DNA of 26,140 bases from CAYYWP01 sp964475125 (lineage in GTDB: Bacteria; Desulfobacterota; Binatia; HRBIN30; CADEER01): NCBI GenBank assembly GCA_964475125.1, contig CAYYWP010000039.1:1-26140 (forward strand), in the 5' to 3' direction. The position numbers were made by a program, and so were the translations under genes. This document shows, piece after piece, positions 18,338 through 26,086 of this stretch. Below the pieces are notes generated by a model. The model did no database searches and had not been told where the DNA came from. It was given only the letters and a program-made list of their open reading frames with translations. Positions within the stretch are counted from its first letter, which is position 1; each line of letters begins with the position of its first letter.

Positions 18338-18724
18338 CTACGGCCGGTACGCCTCGACGAATCCGAGCCGCGCCATGCGCTGGAAATCGCGATCGAGCGA
18401 CCAGAGGGGACGCTGGCGGTCAGCGGCGATTGAGGCGATGAGGAGGTCGGCGAATCCGAAGCGCTGTCCGGCGGCCACGGCGCGGTCAATCCAGAGATCC
18501 ATTCGAGACCATGTCGTCGGATCGGGCTGAAATACCGGCAGCGCAGACAGCGTTCGGCGCAAGCGCGGCAGATCGCGACGCGAGGCGCCGGCCAAGAGCT
18601 CGATTCGCACCGGCGCGGCCAGGGCGACGTGGTCACGATCGAGGAGAGCGGTCAGGTGAGCCGCCTCGGCACCGTGGCGGCTTCTCAACGCCGCCACCCA
18701 GACCGACGTGTCGACGAAGATCAT
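18338..18724 (-). CDS. vapC: VapC-family PIN-domain toxin
   Basis: This 128-residue PIN domain has the acidic residues of a metal-dependent ribonuclease in order: D5 (FVDTSVW), E42 (RIELLAG), D93 (GFADLLIA) and D111/D113 (SLDRDF). VapC toxins usually cleave tRNA or rRNA and are blocked by a VapB partner. The start overlaps the upstream antitoxin stop by 4 bp (ATGA), so the two are coupled. The length is normal for the family. The 3' end is 32 bp from the convergent CMD-fold gene. Confidence 0.92.
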   Translation of the reverse strand: MIFVDTSVWVAALRSRHGAEAAHLTALLDRDHVALAAPVRIELLAGASRRDLPRLRRTLSALPVFQPDPTTWSRMDLWIDRAVAAGQRFGFADLLIASIAADRQRPLWSLDRDFQRMARLGFVEAYRP

Positions 18725-18930
18725 CGCCCGCGACGCCGGGGGCGCCGGCGCGACGTCTCGATGTCAATGTCCAGCCTCACCGCGCCCATCATCGCCTTGA
18801 GCTCGTCGATGCGCCGGCGGCGGACCAGCTCCTGCAGCGACAGCACGACCGTGTCGGTCTTCGACTTGAAGCCGAGGAGGCGGCGCGCTTCCTCGATGAG
18901 CGGGGCGGGAATATCGAGCGTCGTGCGCAT
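18721..18930 (-). CDS. vapB: VapB-family antitoxin
   Basis: This 69-residue protein starts with MRTTLDIPAPLIEEARRLLG, the ribbon-helix-helix start typical of one VapB group. SKTDTVVLSLQELVRRR follows, and a C-terminal acidic/basic tail likely wraps the toxin. It lies directly before VapC with an ATGA overlap. ATG 18930 begins at the first RHH strand; the open frame continues to 19002 but that part is not conserved-looking. No ribosome site precedes it, which fits the leaderless start suggested by the promoter just upstream. It probably represses its own operon by binding the inverted repeat over its start. Confidence 0.88.
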   Translation of the reverse strand: MRTTLDIPAPLIEEARRLLGFKSKTDTVVLSLQELVRRRRIDELKAMMGAVRLDIDIETSRRRPRRRGR

Positions 18931-18966
18931 ACGAAAGTCGCTATTCCGTATGCTCTGCGATGTCAA
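18927..18966 (-). promoter_or_regulatory. vapBC promoter and inverted-repeat operator
   Basis: On the minus strand a perfect -35 TTGACA (18961-18966) is followed 17 nt later by a weak -10 TAGCGA (18938-18943). The two 7-bp arms gcatacg (18927-18933) and cgtatgc (18947-18953) form an inverted repeat that covers the -10 and the vapB start codon. This is the layout expected for VapB autorepression. The predicted transcript start falls at or within a base or two of ATG 18930. Confidence 0.5.
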
Positions 18967-19114
18967 CGCGAGCCAGAAGAAGATGCGCTCATGCGTCGAC
19001 AAGCTCCGCCTTCGACGGACTCACGAGGGCGGGAGCGGTCGTTGTTCGCGTCAGAAGGCCTGAGCTGGGATCCGTCGTCGCGCGGCGTCAAAACAGCCGC
19101 GCCGAAACGGACCT

Positions 19115-19942
19115 TCACCCCCCTGCATCCTGGTTCAGCGGCAGCGTGCGCCACGCGCCGGCGGCGAGCCACTTCACGTAGGCGACCAGTGCCTCGATCT
19201 GGTCCGGCTCGAGGTGGCGCTTGAAGGCCGGCATCTGAATGCGCTGGCGGTCGATGAAAAAGCGCGCCGCGGGGTCGTCGAGCAGCCGCGCGATGCCGCC
19301 GTCGGCGATCCAGGCGTGGAGCTCCTCGTCGCTCTGCACCAGTTCCTCGAAATCCGGTCCGCCAAAGCCCGGGATGTAGCCCTTCAGCGAACCGGGGTTG
19401 CGCAGCCCGCCGCTGCCCATGACGCCGTGGCAGGCAAAGCACCCGTTGGCGTGCGCCAACTCGGCGCCGCGGGCCGCGACCTGGTCGGCGGGAGTGAGGA
19501 GGTCGGAGGCGGCGCGCAGGTAGGTGACCAGCAGCTCGACCTCGCGGGCGCTGACGAAGCCGCGGTAGGCGGGCATGCGGATCGCCTGGGCCGCCATGCG
19601 CTCCTCGTAGGCCGGGCGCGCCCGCTTCTTCGCCGGCGCGCCATCCAAAATGTACTCGCGCAGCTCCTGATCGTCGTGCGCGAACATCATCAGCGTGCCC
19701 TCGCGAAACGACGGCACCTCGCCACCCTCGCTGCCCGGGTTGGGCACGCCACCGGCTCCACCCGGCCCGTGACAGTTGAAACAGCCCAAGCGCGATGCCA
19801 GCGCCCGCCCGCGCGCCGCCTCACTGGCGTGCGGCGGCAAGACGATGTCGCGCACGGTTGGCCAGGCGAGGTAGGCGGTCTGCGCGGCCAACGTCACCAG
19901 CAACAGCGCGACCAGCAGTCGCGAGAAGCGGGCGCGAGTCAC
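19115..19942 (-). CDS. membrane-anchored or exported dihaem cytochrome c
   Basis: This 275-residue protein has an N-terminal hydrophobic segment (residues ~8-27) that is a signal anchor or signal peptide. Two cytochrome c domains follow, C54-FN-C57-H58 and C168-FA-C171-H172. Downstream MPAY (M123) and MPAF (M237) supply likely axial methionines. Both domains share GxxNPGS and HDDQELREYILDG / SDEELHAWIADG segments, so they arose by duplication. It would carry electrons on the periplasmic side. No oxidase or reductase partner lies next to it; the nearest neighbours are VapBC and the DprE-type genes. It starts with GTG, 130 bp after the SDR gene on the same strand. Confidence 0.9.
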   Translation of the reverse strand: MTRARFSRLLVALLLVTLAAQTAYLAWPTVRDIVLPPHASEAARGRALASRLGCFNCHGPGGAGGVPNPGSEGGEVPSFREGTLMMFAHDDQELREYILDGAPAKKRARPAYEERMAAQAIRMPAYRGFVSAREVELLVTYLRAASDLLTPADQVAARGAELAHANGCFACHGVMGSGGLRNPGSLKGYIPGFGGPDFEELVQSDEELHAWIADGGIARLLDDPAARFFIDRQRIQMPAFKRHLEPDQIEALVAYVKWLAAGAWRTLPLNQDAGG

Positions 19943-20072
19943 GCGCGCCTCGCTCTGGGATCACGACCGCACGAGGGTCCGGACACACGACAGTCCACGG
20001 CTGGGAGTCCCGTCTGCGGTGCCGTCGGCATGGCGCGCTCTCGCGTCTTCGTGATGCTCCTCACAACACACA

Positions 20073-20813
20073 CTAGAAGCCGATCCGGCGCATGACGGCG
20101 CGCGGCAACCAGCGGATCACTCGCATGATCCACCGCCAGATGCCGGGCACGTAGACCACCGGCGTGCCGCGGTCGATGGCGCGCACGACCAGGCGCGCGA
20201 CGTGTTCCGGTTCCCCGGCGAACGGCGGCACCGGCAGTCCCGCGGTCATCCCGGTTTTGACGAAGCCGGGCTTGACCAGGATGGTGCGCAACCCGTCGGC
20301 GTGGAACTTGTGGTCGAGCCCGGTGAGGTAATGCGACAGGCCGGCCTTGGCCGCGCCGTAAAGCAGCACCGGCTTGCGGGCCCGATCGCCGGCCACCGAG
20401 CTGAACACACACAAGCGCTTGGCGCCACCGGCGGCGAGCAGCGCGGCACGCGCCAGCTCGCAGAACTGCACCGTACTGGTGAAGTCGGCGGTCAGCAGGC
20501 GTTCGCGCAGCCCCGCATCGCGCTCGAGCGCCTCCTGGCTGGCAAAGAGGCCGGCGCTGACGACGACGGCGTCGAGGCCGCCGAGCGCGCGCGTCGCCTC
20601 CGCCAGCGCCGGGGCGAAGGTGGTGGATTGCAGCAGGTCGCACTCGGCCACCCCGACCGGGCCGGCAGTGCCGCGGATCTGCAGGTCGGCGGCACTGCGC
20701 TGCAGGTCGGTGCGGTCGCGGCCGAGCAGGAAGAGCGCGTCACCGCGCGCCGCGAGCTGGCGCGCCACGGCGCGCCCCATGCCCTTGGTGGCCCCCAGCA
20801 AGGCCACCTTCAT
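20073..20813 (-). CDS. short-chain dehydrogenase/reductase, DprE2-like
   Basis: This 246-residue SDR has the nucleotide-binding GATKGMG at 7-13, the catalytic FSS (S138/S139) and Y152xxxK156 (YGAAK). The C-terminus is rich in Trp/Arg/Ile (GIWRWIMRVIRWLPRAV), which may lie on a membrane. The start overlaps the DprE1-like stop by ATGA, so both are made together. DprE2 reduces the 2-keto intermediate of decaprenylphosphoryl-ribose epimerisation to arabinose. This SDR is proposed to do the matching step; the polyprenyl length and sugar are not shown by the sequence. The frame continues upstream to 21599, but that is antisense of frame to the oxidase and not real. Confidence 0.8.
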   Translation of the reverse strand: MKVALLGATKGMGRAVARQLAARGDALFLLGRDRTDLQRSAADLQIRGTAGPVGVAECDLLQSTTFAPALAEATRALGGLDAVVVSAGLFASQEALERDAGLRERLLTADFTSTVQFCELARAALLAAGGAKRLCVFSSVAGDRARKPVLLYGAAKAGLSHYLTGLDHKFHADGLRTILVKPGFVKTGMTAGLPVPPFAGEPEHVARLVVRAIDRGTPVVYVPGIWRWIMRVIRWLPRAVMRRIGF

Positions 20814-22210
20814 GGCGCATCTCCAAACAACCGAATCGACAGCGCGCTCTTCAGTCGGCGCTCTGGATCGTAGCGCCGGCGCGTCGCCTCGAAGACCTCG
20901 AGTCGCGCCCCGTCCATGGCGCGGTAGTGGTGCGGACGCGTCAAGGCGTCCTTGGCCAAGTAGATGCGGCCACCCTCCTCCGCCACCACGTCGTTCAACG
21001 CATCGATCAGCGACTGCGTCCGCGCCTCGATCGGCAGATCGAGCGCATAGGAGACGCCGGGCTTGGGAAACGAGAGCAGTCCGCGGCCTTCGGCTCCGCA
21101 ATCCTTGATGACGCAGAGGAACACCGGCGCGGCGCGCTGGCGCAAGAGGTCGAGGAAGCGGCGGTGGCGCGGGTGCGCGTGGGGACCAGGTAAGACCGCC
21201 TGATACTGCGTGAAGCCGCGCCGCCCGTACATCCGATTCCACTCGCGCACGACGTCGAGCGGGTAGAAGAATGACTCCGGGTGGGTGATGCCGACGCGCG
21301 CCCGGGCGCCGTGTTTCCAGTAGTTGAAGCCGTTGCCGAGCCACACCATCCACGGCCGCAAGACCCAGTTGGGCGCCGTGAACGGCAGCGCCGGCGCGCC
21401 GCGCCACCGCGGCGCGCGCACCGGGGCTTCGCCCGGCTCGGCCCAACGTCCCTTGATCACCACGCCGCGCCCGCAGCGCGCGCCGCCGGCGAGCAGGTCG
21501 TTCCAGCTCACGGTGAACGTCCAATCGCGTCCACTGTTCGCCAAACTCTCGAGGGTCGACTCCAGGTTCGGCACCTGTTCGCTCTCCTGCCAGATCCACG
21601 GCCCCGGCACGCGCGCCATCCGGAAGGCGACCTCGAGCACGTGTCCGGTGAGCCCCATGCCGCCGAGGGTGGCGCGAAAGAGGTCGCGCTCATTCGCCTC
21701 GCTGCACTCGACGATGCGGCCGTCGGCCAGGCGCATGCGCAGGGCCTGCACGTGCTCGCCGAAGCAGCCGGCGACGTGATGGTTCTTGCCGTGCACGTCG
21801 GCGGCGACCATGCCGCCGAGCGTCACCCAGTGCGTACCCGGCGTGACCGGCGTGAACCACCCGCGTGGCAACGACAGTCGGTTCAGTCGCATGAGCGTCA
21901 CCCCGGCCTCGGCGCGCACCAGGCCGCGCTCGAGGTCGAACGACAACAGGCGATCGGCCAGCGACGTGCCGGCCACGATCTGGTCGCCGGCGGGCGGCAA
22001 CGAGGCATCGCCGTAGGAGCGGCCGAGGCCGCGCGTCAAGACCACGCCCTCGGTACTGGCCTCGAGATCCTCCGATAGCCGCTGGCGGCCGTGCACGCGC
22101 GGATAATTCCCCCATCCCGTCAGCTCGGTCAGCGGTGGTGGTGCGAGCGGCTGGGCGGCGGTGCCGCGGCTGTCTTTGCCGCCGCTGATGACGCGCAGGT
22201 TGGCTTCCAC
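20810..22210 (-). CDS. FAD-dependent oxidase, DprE1-like (polyprenylphosphoryl-ribose 2'-oxidase type)
   Basis: This 466-residue protein follows the vanillyl-alcohol-oxidase-type FAD fold of DprE1. TGWGNYP begins it. LTRGLGRSYGD (58-68), TLGGMVAADVHGKNHH (130-145; H140 fits the FAD-linked histidine position) and FYPLDVVREWNRMYG (315-329) follow. GRIYLAKD (414-421) places K420 where the DprE1 active-site lysine lies. By recollection of the mycobacterial sequence, the Cys that benzothiazinones attack (C387, 31 residues before K418) corresponds to A389 here, exactly 31 residues before K420. The enzyme should oxidise C2 of a polyprenyl-phosphate pentose. AAGGA precedes ATG 22210. The partner SDR follows by ATGA overlap. 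Confidence 0.85.
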   Translation of the reverse strand: MEANLRVISGGKDSRGTAAQPLAPPPLTELTGWGNYPRVHGRQRLSEDLEASTEGVVLTRGLGRSYGDASLPPAGDQIVAGTSLADRLLSFDLERGLVRAEAGVTLMRLNRLSLPRGWFTPVTPGTHWVTLGGMVAADVHGKNHHVAGCFGEHVQALRMRLADGRIVECSEANERDLFRATLGGMGLTGHVLEVAFRMARVPGPWIWQESEQVPNLESTLESLANSGRDWTFTVSWNDLLAGGARCGRGVVIKGRWAEPGEAPVRAPRWRGAPALPFTAPNWVLRPWMVWLGNGFNYWKHGARARVGITHPESFFYPLDVVREWNRMYGRRGFTQYQAVLPGPHAHPRHRRFLDLLRQRAAPVFLCVIKDCGAEGRGLLSFPKPGVSYALDLPIEARTQSLIDALNDVVAEEGGRIYLAKDALTRPHHYRAMDGARLEVFEATRRRYDPERRLKSALSIRLFGDAP

Positions 22211-22274
22211 GCCGTCCTTTCTACCGTGTCACCGCGCCTCGACAAAGCGCCAAAAAGCCGCTCCGCCCGAACCC

Positions 22275-22295
22275 CTCCCGCCAGGCATGCGGGAG
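22275..22295. promoter_or_regulatory. hairpin between divergent genes
   Basis: ctcccgc (22275-22281) and gcgggag (22289-22295) form a perfect 7-bp stem with a 7-nt loop, in the 141-bp gap between the DprE1-like and DUF6502 starts. It could be an operator or leader structure. No promoter consensus was recognised there. Confidence 0.25.
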
Positions 22296-22351
22296 CGGCA
22301 GGCCGGGGCGCTACCGCCGTGGCGCCCGCCCGGATATACGGCAGCCCAATC

Positions 22352-23191
22352 ATGGCCACCGCCAAGACCGGGAACGGAAAAGAGGCGCTGCTCGGCGCGG
22401 TGCGGGCCGTGCTGCGTCCCCTGGTGCGCCAGCTGATCGGCCGCGGCGTCACCTACCCAGCCTTCAGCCGGCTGGTGCGCGAGGTCTACATCGACGTCGG
22501 CACGCGCCACTTCGCCCTGTCGTTCAAGCGGCAGACCGACAGCCGCGTGGCGCTGGTGACCGGCATCACGCGCAAGGCGATCGGACAGATCCGCCGTGGG
22601 CAAGCGCCGCCGCCCGGCGCGCTCGACGAGCTCGAGCACACCCTGGCGGCACGCGTCATCGAGCGCTGGCTGGCGCCGCCGTACGCTGACAACGCCGGGG
22701 CGGCGCGCCTGTTGCCCTACGAGGCCGCCCCCGGTACGCCGAGCTTCGTCACGCTGGTCGGTGAGGTGGGCGGCGACATCCCGCCGCGCGCGGTGCTCGA
22801 CGAGTTGCTGCAGGCACAGGCCGCGACGCTGACCCCGCGCGGCAGCGTGCAGCTCGCGGCGCCGGCGGAGGTTCCGGGCCGCGCCGATGCGACGCGTCTG
22901 GCCGTGCTCGGTAGCGACGTGGCCGAGCTCATCGAGGCCGTGGTATGCGGCGCCGAGCCGGCGCGCGCCGAGGAGTTCTGGCAGCGCGTGGCCCGAGCCG
23001 ACGATCTGCCCGCCGAAGCGCTGGCGAGCGTCCGCGCCGAAGTGCGCGACTCGGCGGCGGAGTTCATGCAGGCGGTCGAGCGCGTCATGCGCGCGGCCCC
23101 GGCGCCCGCACCGCGCCAAGCCGCAGGTGCGGCGCACCGGCGCGCCGTCGTGGCGCTCTATTACTTCGAGCGCGAGCCCGACTGGCGCTGA
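22352..23191 (+). CDS. DUF6502-family protein
   Basis: This 279-residue soluble protein has an N-terminal helix-turn-helix-like part: VLRPLVRQLIGRGVTYPAFSRLVREVY (20-46), then SRVALVTGITRKAIGQIRRG (64-83). This is the pattern of DUF6502 proteins. The rest is Ala/Glu/Leu-rich with helical periodicity and no catalytic motif. Role unknown; the N-terminal half could bind DNA. It is followed 5 bp later by the YfhO-type gene, so the two form an operon. The open frame starts at 22091, but ATG 22352 begins at the conserved part; the upstream residues overlap the DprE1-like gene antisense. Confidence 0.75.
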   Translation: MATAKTGNGKEALLGAVRAVLRPLVRQLIGRGVTYPAFSRLVREVYIDVGTRHFALSFKRQTDSRVALVTGITRKAIGQIRRGQAPPPGALDELEHTLAARVIERWLAPPYADNAGAARLLPYEAAPGTPSFVTLVGEVGGDIPPRAVLDELLQAQAATLTPRGSVQLAAPAEVPGRADATRLAVLGSDVAELIEAVVCGAEPARAEEFWQRVARADDLPAEALASVRAEVRDSAAEFMQAVERVMRAAPAPAPRQAAGAAHRRAVVALYYFEREPDWR

Positions 23192-23196
23192 CACCC

Positions 23197-25503
23197 GTGC
23201 TCGGCCAGTTGCCGTCGCACCGCGACGCTCGCCTCGCAGCCCTGCTCGGCGCCGGGCTCACGCTCTACACGTTGCTGTTCTATCGCGATGTGCTGTTCGA
23301 CGGTCGCGTCGTCGTCTACCGCGATCAGTACACGATCCTCTTGGCCATCGATTGGATCGTGCGCCTGTTGTCACAGTGGAACTGGCCGCCGCTGTGGACG
23401 CCCTTTCAGGTGCTCGGCAAACCACTGGCCGCCGATCCGCTGGCCGGGATCTACTACCCGGTGAACTGGGCCGCGCGCCTGCTGCCGTTTCCGCTCGGCT
23501 ACAACGCCTCGCTGGCGCTGCATCACGTCCTGGCGGCGGCCGGTCTGTACGCGCTCTTGCGCCAGCGCGATATCGGGCCCGCCGGCGCCGCCTGTGGCGG
23601 GCTGTTCTACGGCTTCGGCGGCTGGCTGGTGTCGTGCGACAACATGATCAACGCGCTGCAGTCCGCCACCTGGGCGCCGTGGACCGCGCTGGCCTTCGAT
23701 CGCTGGTGCCTGCGCGGCGGCGCCTTCGCCCTCGTCGCCACTGGTACCGGGGTGGCCCTGACGCTGCTCGGCGGCATGCCCGAGGTGTTCCTGTTCGAAC
23801 AGGTGCTGTTCGCCGCCATCGCGCTCGACCACCGCGGCCGCGGCGGGCCTGGCCTGGCGCGCGCCGCCGGCGCGGCCATGATCGCCAACCTGTTGGGCAT
23901 CGGGCTGGGCGCGGTGCAGCTGCTGCCCATGGCGGAATACCTCCTGCACTCGTCGCGCAGCGGGGGGCTGGAGGCCGGTGCAGCGGTACGCCTGTCCCTG
24001 CCGCCGCTCGGCGCGCTCGCCTTCCTGTTGCCGCGACACTACGTCGGCCCGGACGGCGCCTTTCACGACACGGCCGCGCTCTGGGAAGCCAGTCTGGCGG
24101 ATGCACCGTGGGCGCTCGCACTCTACCTCGGCCCGTTGCTGGCGATGGGCGCCGGGGCCCGTCTGGAAGGCCGCCGCAGCTGGCTGTGGATCGGCGTCGG
24201 CCTCGTTTTCCTCGCCCTCGCCTGCGGCGCTCACACACCGGGCTATCGCTGGCTCATCGAGCGCGTGCCGGTGCTGCGCGCGGCGCGTCACCCGGAGAAG
24301 TTCCTGCTCGTCGTGCACGGTCTGCTCGCGGTGCTCGCCGCCTGCGGGCTCGACGCCGCAGTCCGCACCCCGCGCCGCTTCCGCCGCATCGCGGCGACAG
24401 CGCTCGCCTTGGCGGTGTCGTGCGCCGGCGCCGCCCTGGCACTCAACGCGCGGCCGGACTTCGCCCTCAGCGTGCTGCGCCGTGATCTGTGGATTGCCGG
24501 CGGCCTGCTGTTGGCCGTGGCGATCCTGGCACGTCGCGGAGCGGCATACCCACGCGCTGTCGCCTGTGCGCTGGTGCTGCTGGCAGCGGCCGACCTGTAT
24601 CGCGTCAACGCCCAGCTCTTGCCCACCGTGCCGTTCGCTGCCTTGCGCACACGACCGGCGAGCGTCGGGGCGATGGTGCGCGGCGACGACCCGCTGCGCA
24701 TCTACAGCGACGGAGTCGGCCGGCCACCCGTGCGCCCGTTCCCCGAGGTCTTCCTGCAGGAGCAGAACCTGCTCTTCTGGGAGGTGGCGAACTACTACGG
24801 CATCGCCAACCTGAACGCGCCGTCGTCGCTCAACCTCACCGATCACGAGCGCCTGGCCGAGCTGATCGAAGCCGTGCCGCCGGAGCGCGTCGCCGCGCTG
24901 CTCGCCGCCTTCAACACCGCCTACGTCACCAGTCCCAAGGACCTCGGCCGCTATCGCGGACTACAAGCCGTGCTCGTGCCGAGCTCGCCGCTCGAGGCCT
25001 ACGTGTATCGCGTCGATGGCCTGGTGCCACGCGCCTACGTACCGCACACCATCGCGCCGGTGGTGCGGGCCGAAGACGCGATCGACTACCTGCGCGGCGC
25101 CGACGAGCCGGCCCGGCGCGTCGCCGTGGCGGCGGCCGATGTCCCGCTCGGTACGCCGCCGCGCATGCGCGGCTCGGCGACGCTCGCGGCTTACCGTTCA
25201 CAAGAGGTGGAGGTGACGGCGACGATGGAAACCGACGGTCTCGTGGTGCTGAGCGACACCTTCTATCCGGGTTGGGAGGCGACCGTCGACGGCGCCGCGG
25301 CGCCGATCGTCCGCGCCAACTATTTCGCCCGCGGCGTGTTCGTCCCCGCCGGCGCACACCGGGTCGTGTTTCGGTATCGCCCGGCCAGCCACCGCCTCGG
25401 CGCGCTCGTCTCGACGGCAACTGCCCTGTTGGCGCTGGTCCTGCTCGCCACGGCCGGTGGGTGGCGGCGTCGCCAGCGCAGACCCGTTGCGGCACACCCG
25501 TAG
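23197..25503 (+). CDS. YfhO-family polytopic membrane protein (GT-C-like)
   Basis: This 768-residue protein has about a dozen hydrophobic helices, an early periplasmic loop with Y41-RDQ (D43, a plausible acidic catalytic residue of GT-C enzymes) and a WNWPPLWTPFQVLGKPLAADP motif (61-81). A large extracellular C-terminal beta domain follows (VLSDTFYPGWEATVDG...VFVPAGAHRVVFRYRP). One last helix (734-755) and a basic tail end it. This is the YfhO layout (PF09586). YfhO proteins take part in glycosylation of envelope polymers with polyprenyl-phosphate sugars. GTG 23197 is the likely start, 5 bp after the DUF6502 stop; the frame upstream is antisense-like Arg/Ala text overlapping DUF6502. The divergent DprE pair could supply its sugar donor (inference). 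Confidence 0.88.
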   Translation: MLGQLPSHRDARLAALLGAGLTLYTLLFYRDVLFDGRVVVYRDQYTILLAIDWIVRLLSQWNWPPLWTPFQVLGKPLAADPLAGIYYPVNWAARLLPFPLGYNASLALHHVLAAAGLYALLRQRDIGPAGAACGGLFYGFGGWLVSCDNMINALQSATWAPWTALAFDRWCLRGGAFALVATGTGVALTLLGGMPEVFLFEQVLFAAIALDHRGRGGPGLARAAGAAMIANLLGIGLGAVQLLPMAEYLLHSSRSGGLEAGAAVRLSLPPLGALAFLLPRHYVGPDGAFHDTAALWEASLADAPWALALYLGPLLAMGAGARLEGRRSWLWIGVGLVFLALACGAHTPGYRWLIERVPVLRAARHPEKFLLVVHGLLAVLAACGLDAAVRTPRRFRRIAATALALAVSCAGAALALNARPDFALSVLRRDLWIAGGLLLAVAILARRGAAYPRAVACALVLLAAADLYRVNAQLLPTVPFAALRTRPASVGAMVRGDDPLRIYSDGVGRPPVRPFPEVFLQEQNLLFWEVANYYGIANLNAPSSLNLTDHERLAELIEAVPPERVAALLAAFNTAYVTSPKDLGRYRGLQAVLVPSSPLEAYVYRVDGLVPRAYVPHTIAPVVRAEDAIDYLRGADEPARRVAVAAADVPLGTPPRMRGSATLAAYRSQEVEVTATMETDGLVVLSDTFYPGWEATVDGAAAPIVRANYFARGVFVPAGAHRVVFRYRPASHRLGALVSTATALLALVLLATAGGWRRRQRRPVAAHP

Positions 25504-25519
25504 CGGCTGGCGAGCCGCT
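25502..25519. terminator. possible bidirectional terminator hairpin
   Basis: agcggct-ggcg-agccgct is a perfect 7-bp stem with a 4-nt loop, placed over the YfhO stop codon and 3 bp before the stop of the convergent DUF2934 gene. Its place between converging genes suits a terminator. The T run on the plus strand (25532-25536) lies 13 nt away, and none is seen on the minus strand, so Rho-independent action is uncertain. Confidence 0.35.
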
Positions 25520-25522
25520 CAG

Positions 25523-25765
25523 TCAGGCGCCCTTTTTCGTCCGCCGGGGCGAGGCGGCTTTGGACCGCGCCGTCGCCCGCGGCCGCGCCGCTACCGCGGT
25601 GCGGGCGCGTTTCGGCTTGCCGTTGAGCGAACCGGCTTGCGCTTCTGCTTCGAGCTCGACCTGGGCGCGCACCCAATGCTCGAAGTCACAACCCTGTGGC
25701 CGCCCTTCTCGCTCCCAGATCTGGTAGGCGCGCTCGCGGATCAATGCTTCGGAAATCGCTCCCAT
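25523..25765 (-). CDS. DUF2934 protein with a basic histone-like tail
   Basis: This 80-residue protein begins with EALIRERAYQIWEREGRP...DFEHWVRAQ (residues 6-35), the short helical DUF2934 domain. The remaining ~40 residues are Lys/Arg/Ala/Pro-rich (KRARTAVAARPRATARSKAA), like linker-histone or nucleoid tails. GGAGGA (25771-25776 on the minus strand) lies 5 nt before ATG 25765, which fixes this start and excludes the longer frame to 25999. The function of DUF2934 is not known; the tail suggests nucleic acid contact (inference). Confidence 0.8.
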   Translation of the reverse strand: MGAISEALIRERAYQIWEREGRPQGCDFEHWVRAQVELEAEAQAGSLNGKPKRARTAVAARPRATARSKAASPRRTKKGA

Positions 25766-25962
25766 GTCATTCCTCCAGACCCCGTTTGCCCGTCTCCTCC
25801 CGCCTGGATCCGACCCTAGCGTCATCGTCCCCCAGTCGCCACCCACCGGATTGACGCTTCGATGTGCATCACCGCCGACGGGTTTCCAGCCCCTGCCACC
25901 GGACGCTGCCGGGGCGCACGACGTGCGCCGCAGCAGGGGGACGCTCGGCGTAAAGAGATTCC

Positions 25963-25987
25963 GCGCAGAGGCGCAGAGGCCGCAGAG
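25963..25987. repeat. short tandem array of cgcagag
   Basis: cgcagag occurs at 25964-25970, 25972-25978 and 25981-25987, a period of 8-9 bp. Similar cgcagag-rich intergenic strings are, by recollection, dispersed in many environmental bacterial genomes. Whether this genome has more copies cannot be seen here. Confidence 0.55.
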
Positions 25988-26009
25988 AACGCGGAGCACG
26001 AGGGTCGGA

Positions 26010-26080
26010 CAGGATGCTGAAAGACCCGCCGCTCACCCTTCGACGGGCTCAGGGTGAGCGGCGGGTCTTTCAGCATCCTG
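26010..26080. repeat. perfect inverted repeat with 30-bp arms
   Basis: Positions 26010-26039 and 26051-26080 are exact reverse complements, with an 11-nt loop (tcgacgggctc). The core ccctt-cgacgggctcaggg-type string resembles a hairpin repeat seen across many metagenomic genomes (recollection). It lies 6 bp before the insertion-sequence end. There is no T run and no adjacent gene to end, so it is more likely a mobile or REP-type repeat than a terminator. Confidence 0.7.
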
Positions 26081-26086
26081 CTAGCA

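Noticed and set aside
19943..20072. possible small RNA or gene between cytochrome c and SDR
   Set aside because: No stable fold, promoter or coding signature was recognised in these 130 bases.
20814..21599. upstream extension of the SDR gene
   Set aside because: It lies inside the DprE1-like gene in a different frame; the SDR nucleotide-binding motif begins right after ATG 20813.
22945..23196. upstream extension of the YfhO-type gene
   Set aside because: It overlaps DUF6502 in another frame and is not hydrophobic or conserved-looking; GTG 23197 follows the DUF6502 stop.
26010..26080. reading the long hairpin as a Rho-independent terminator
   Set aside because: No T run and no gene ends nearby; arms are far longer than in terminators.
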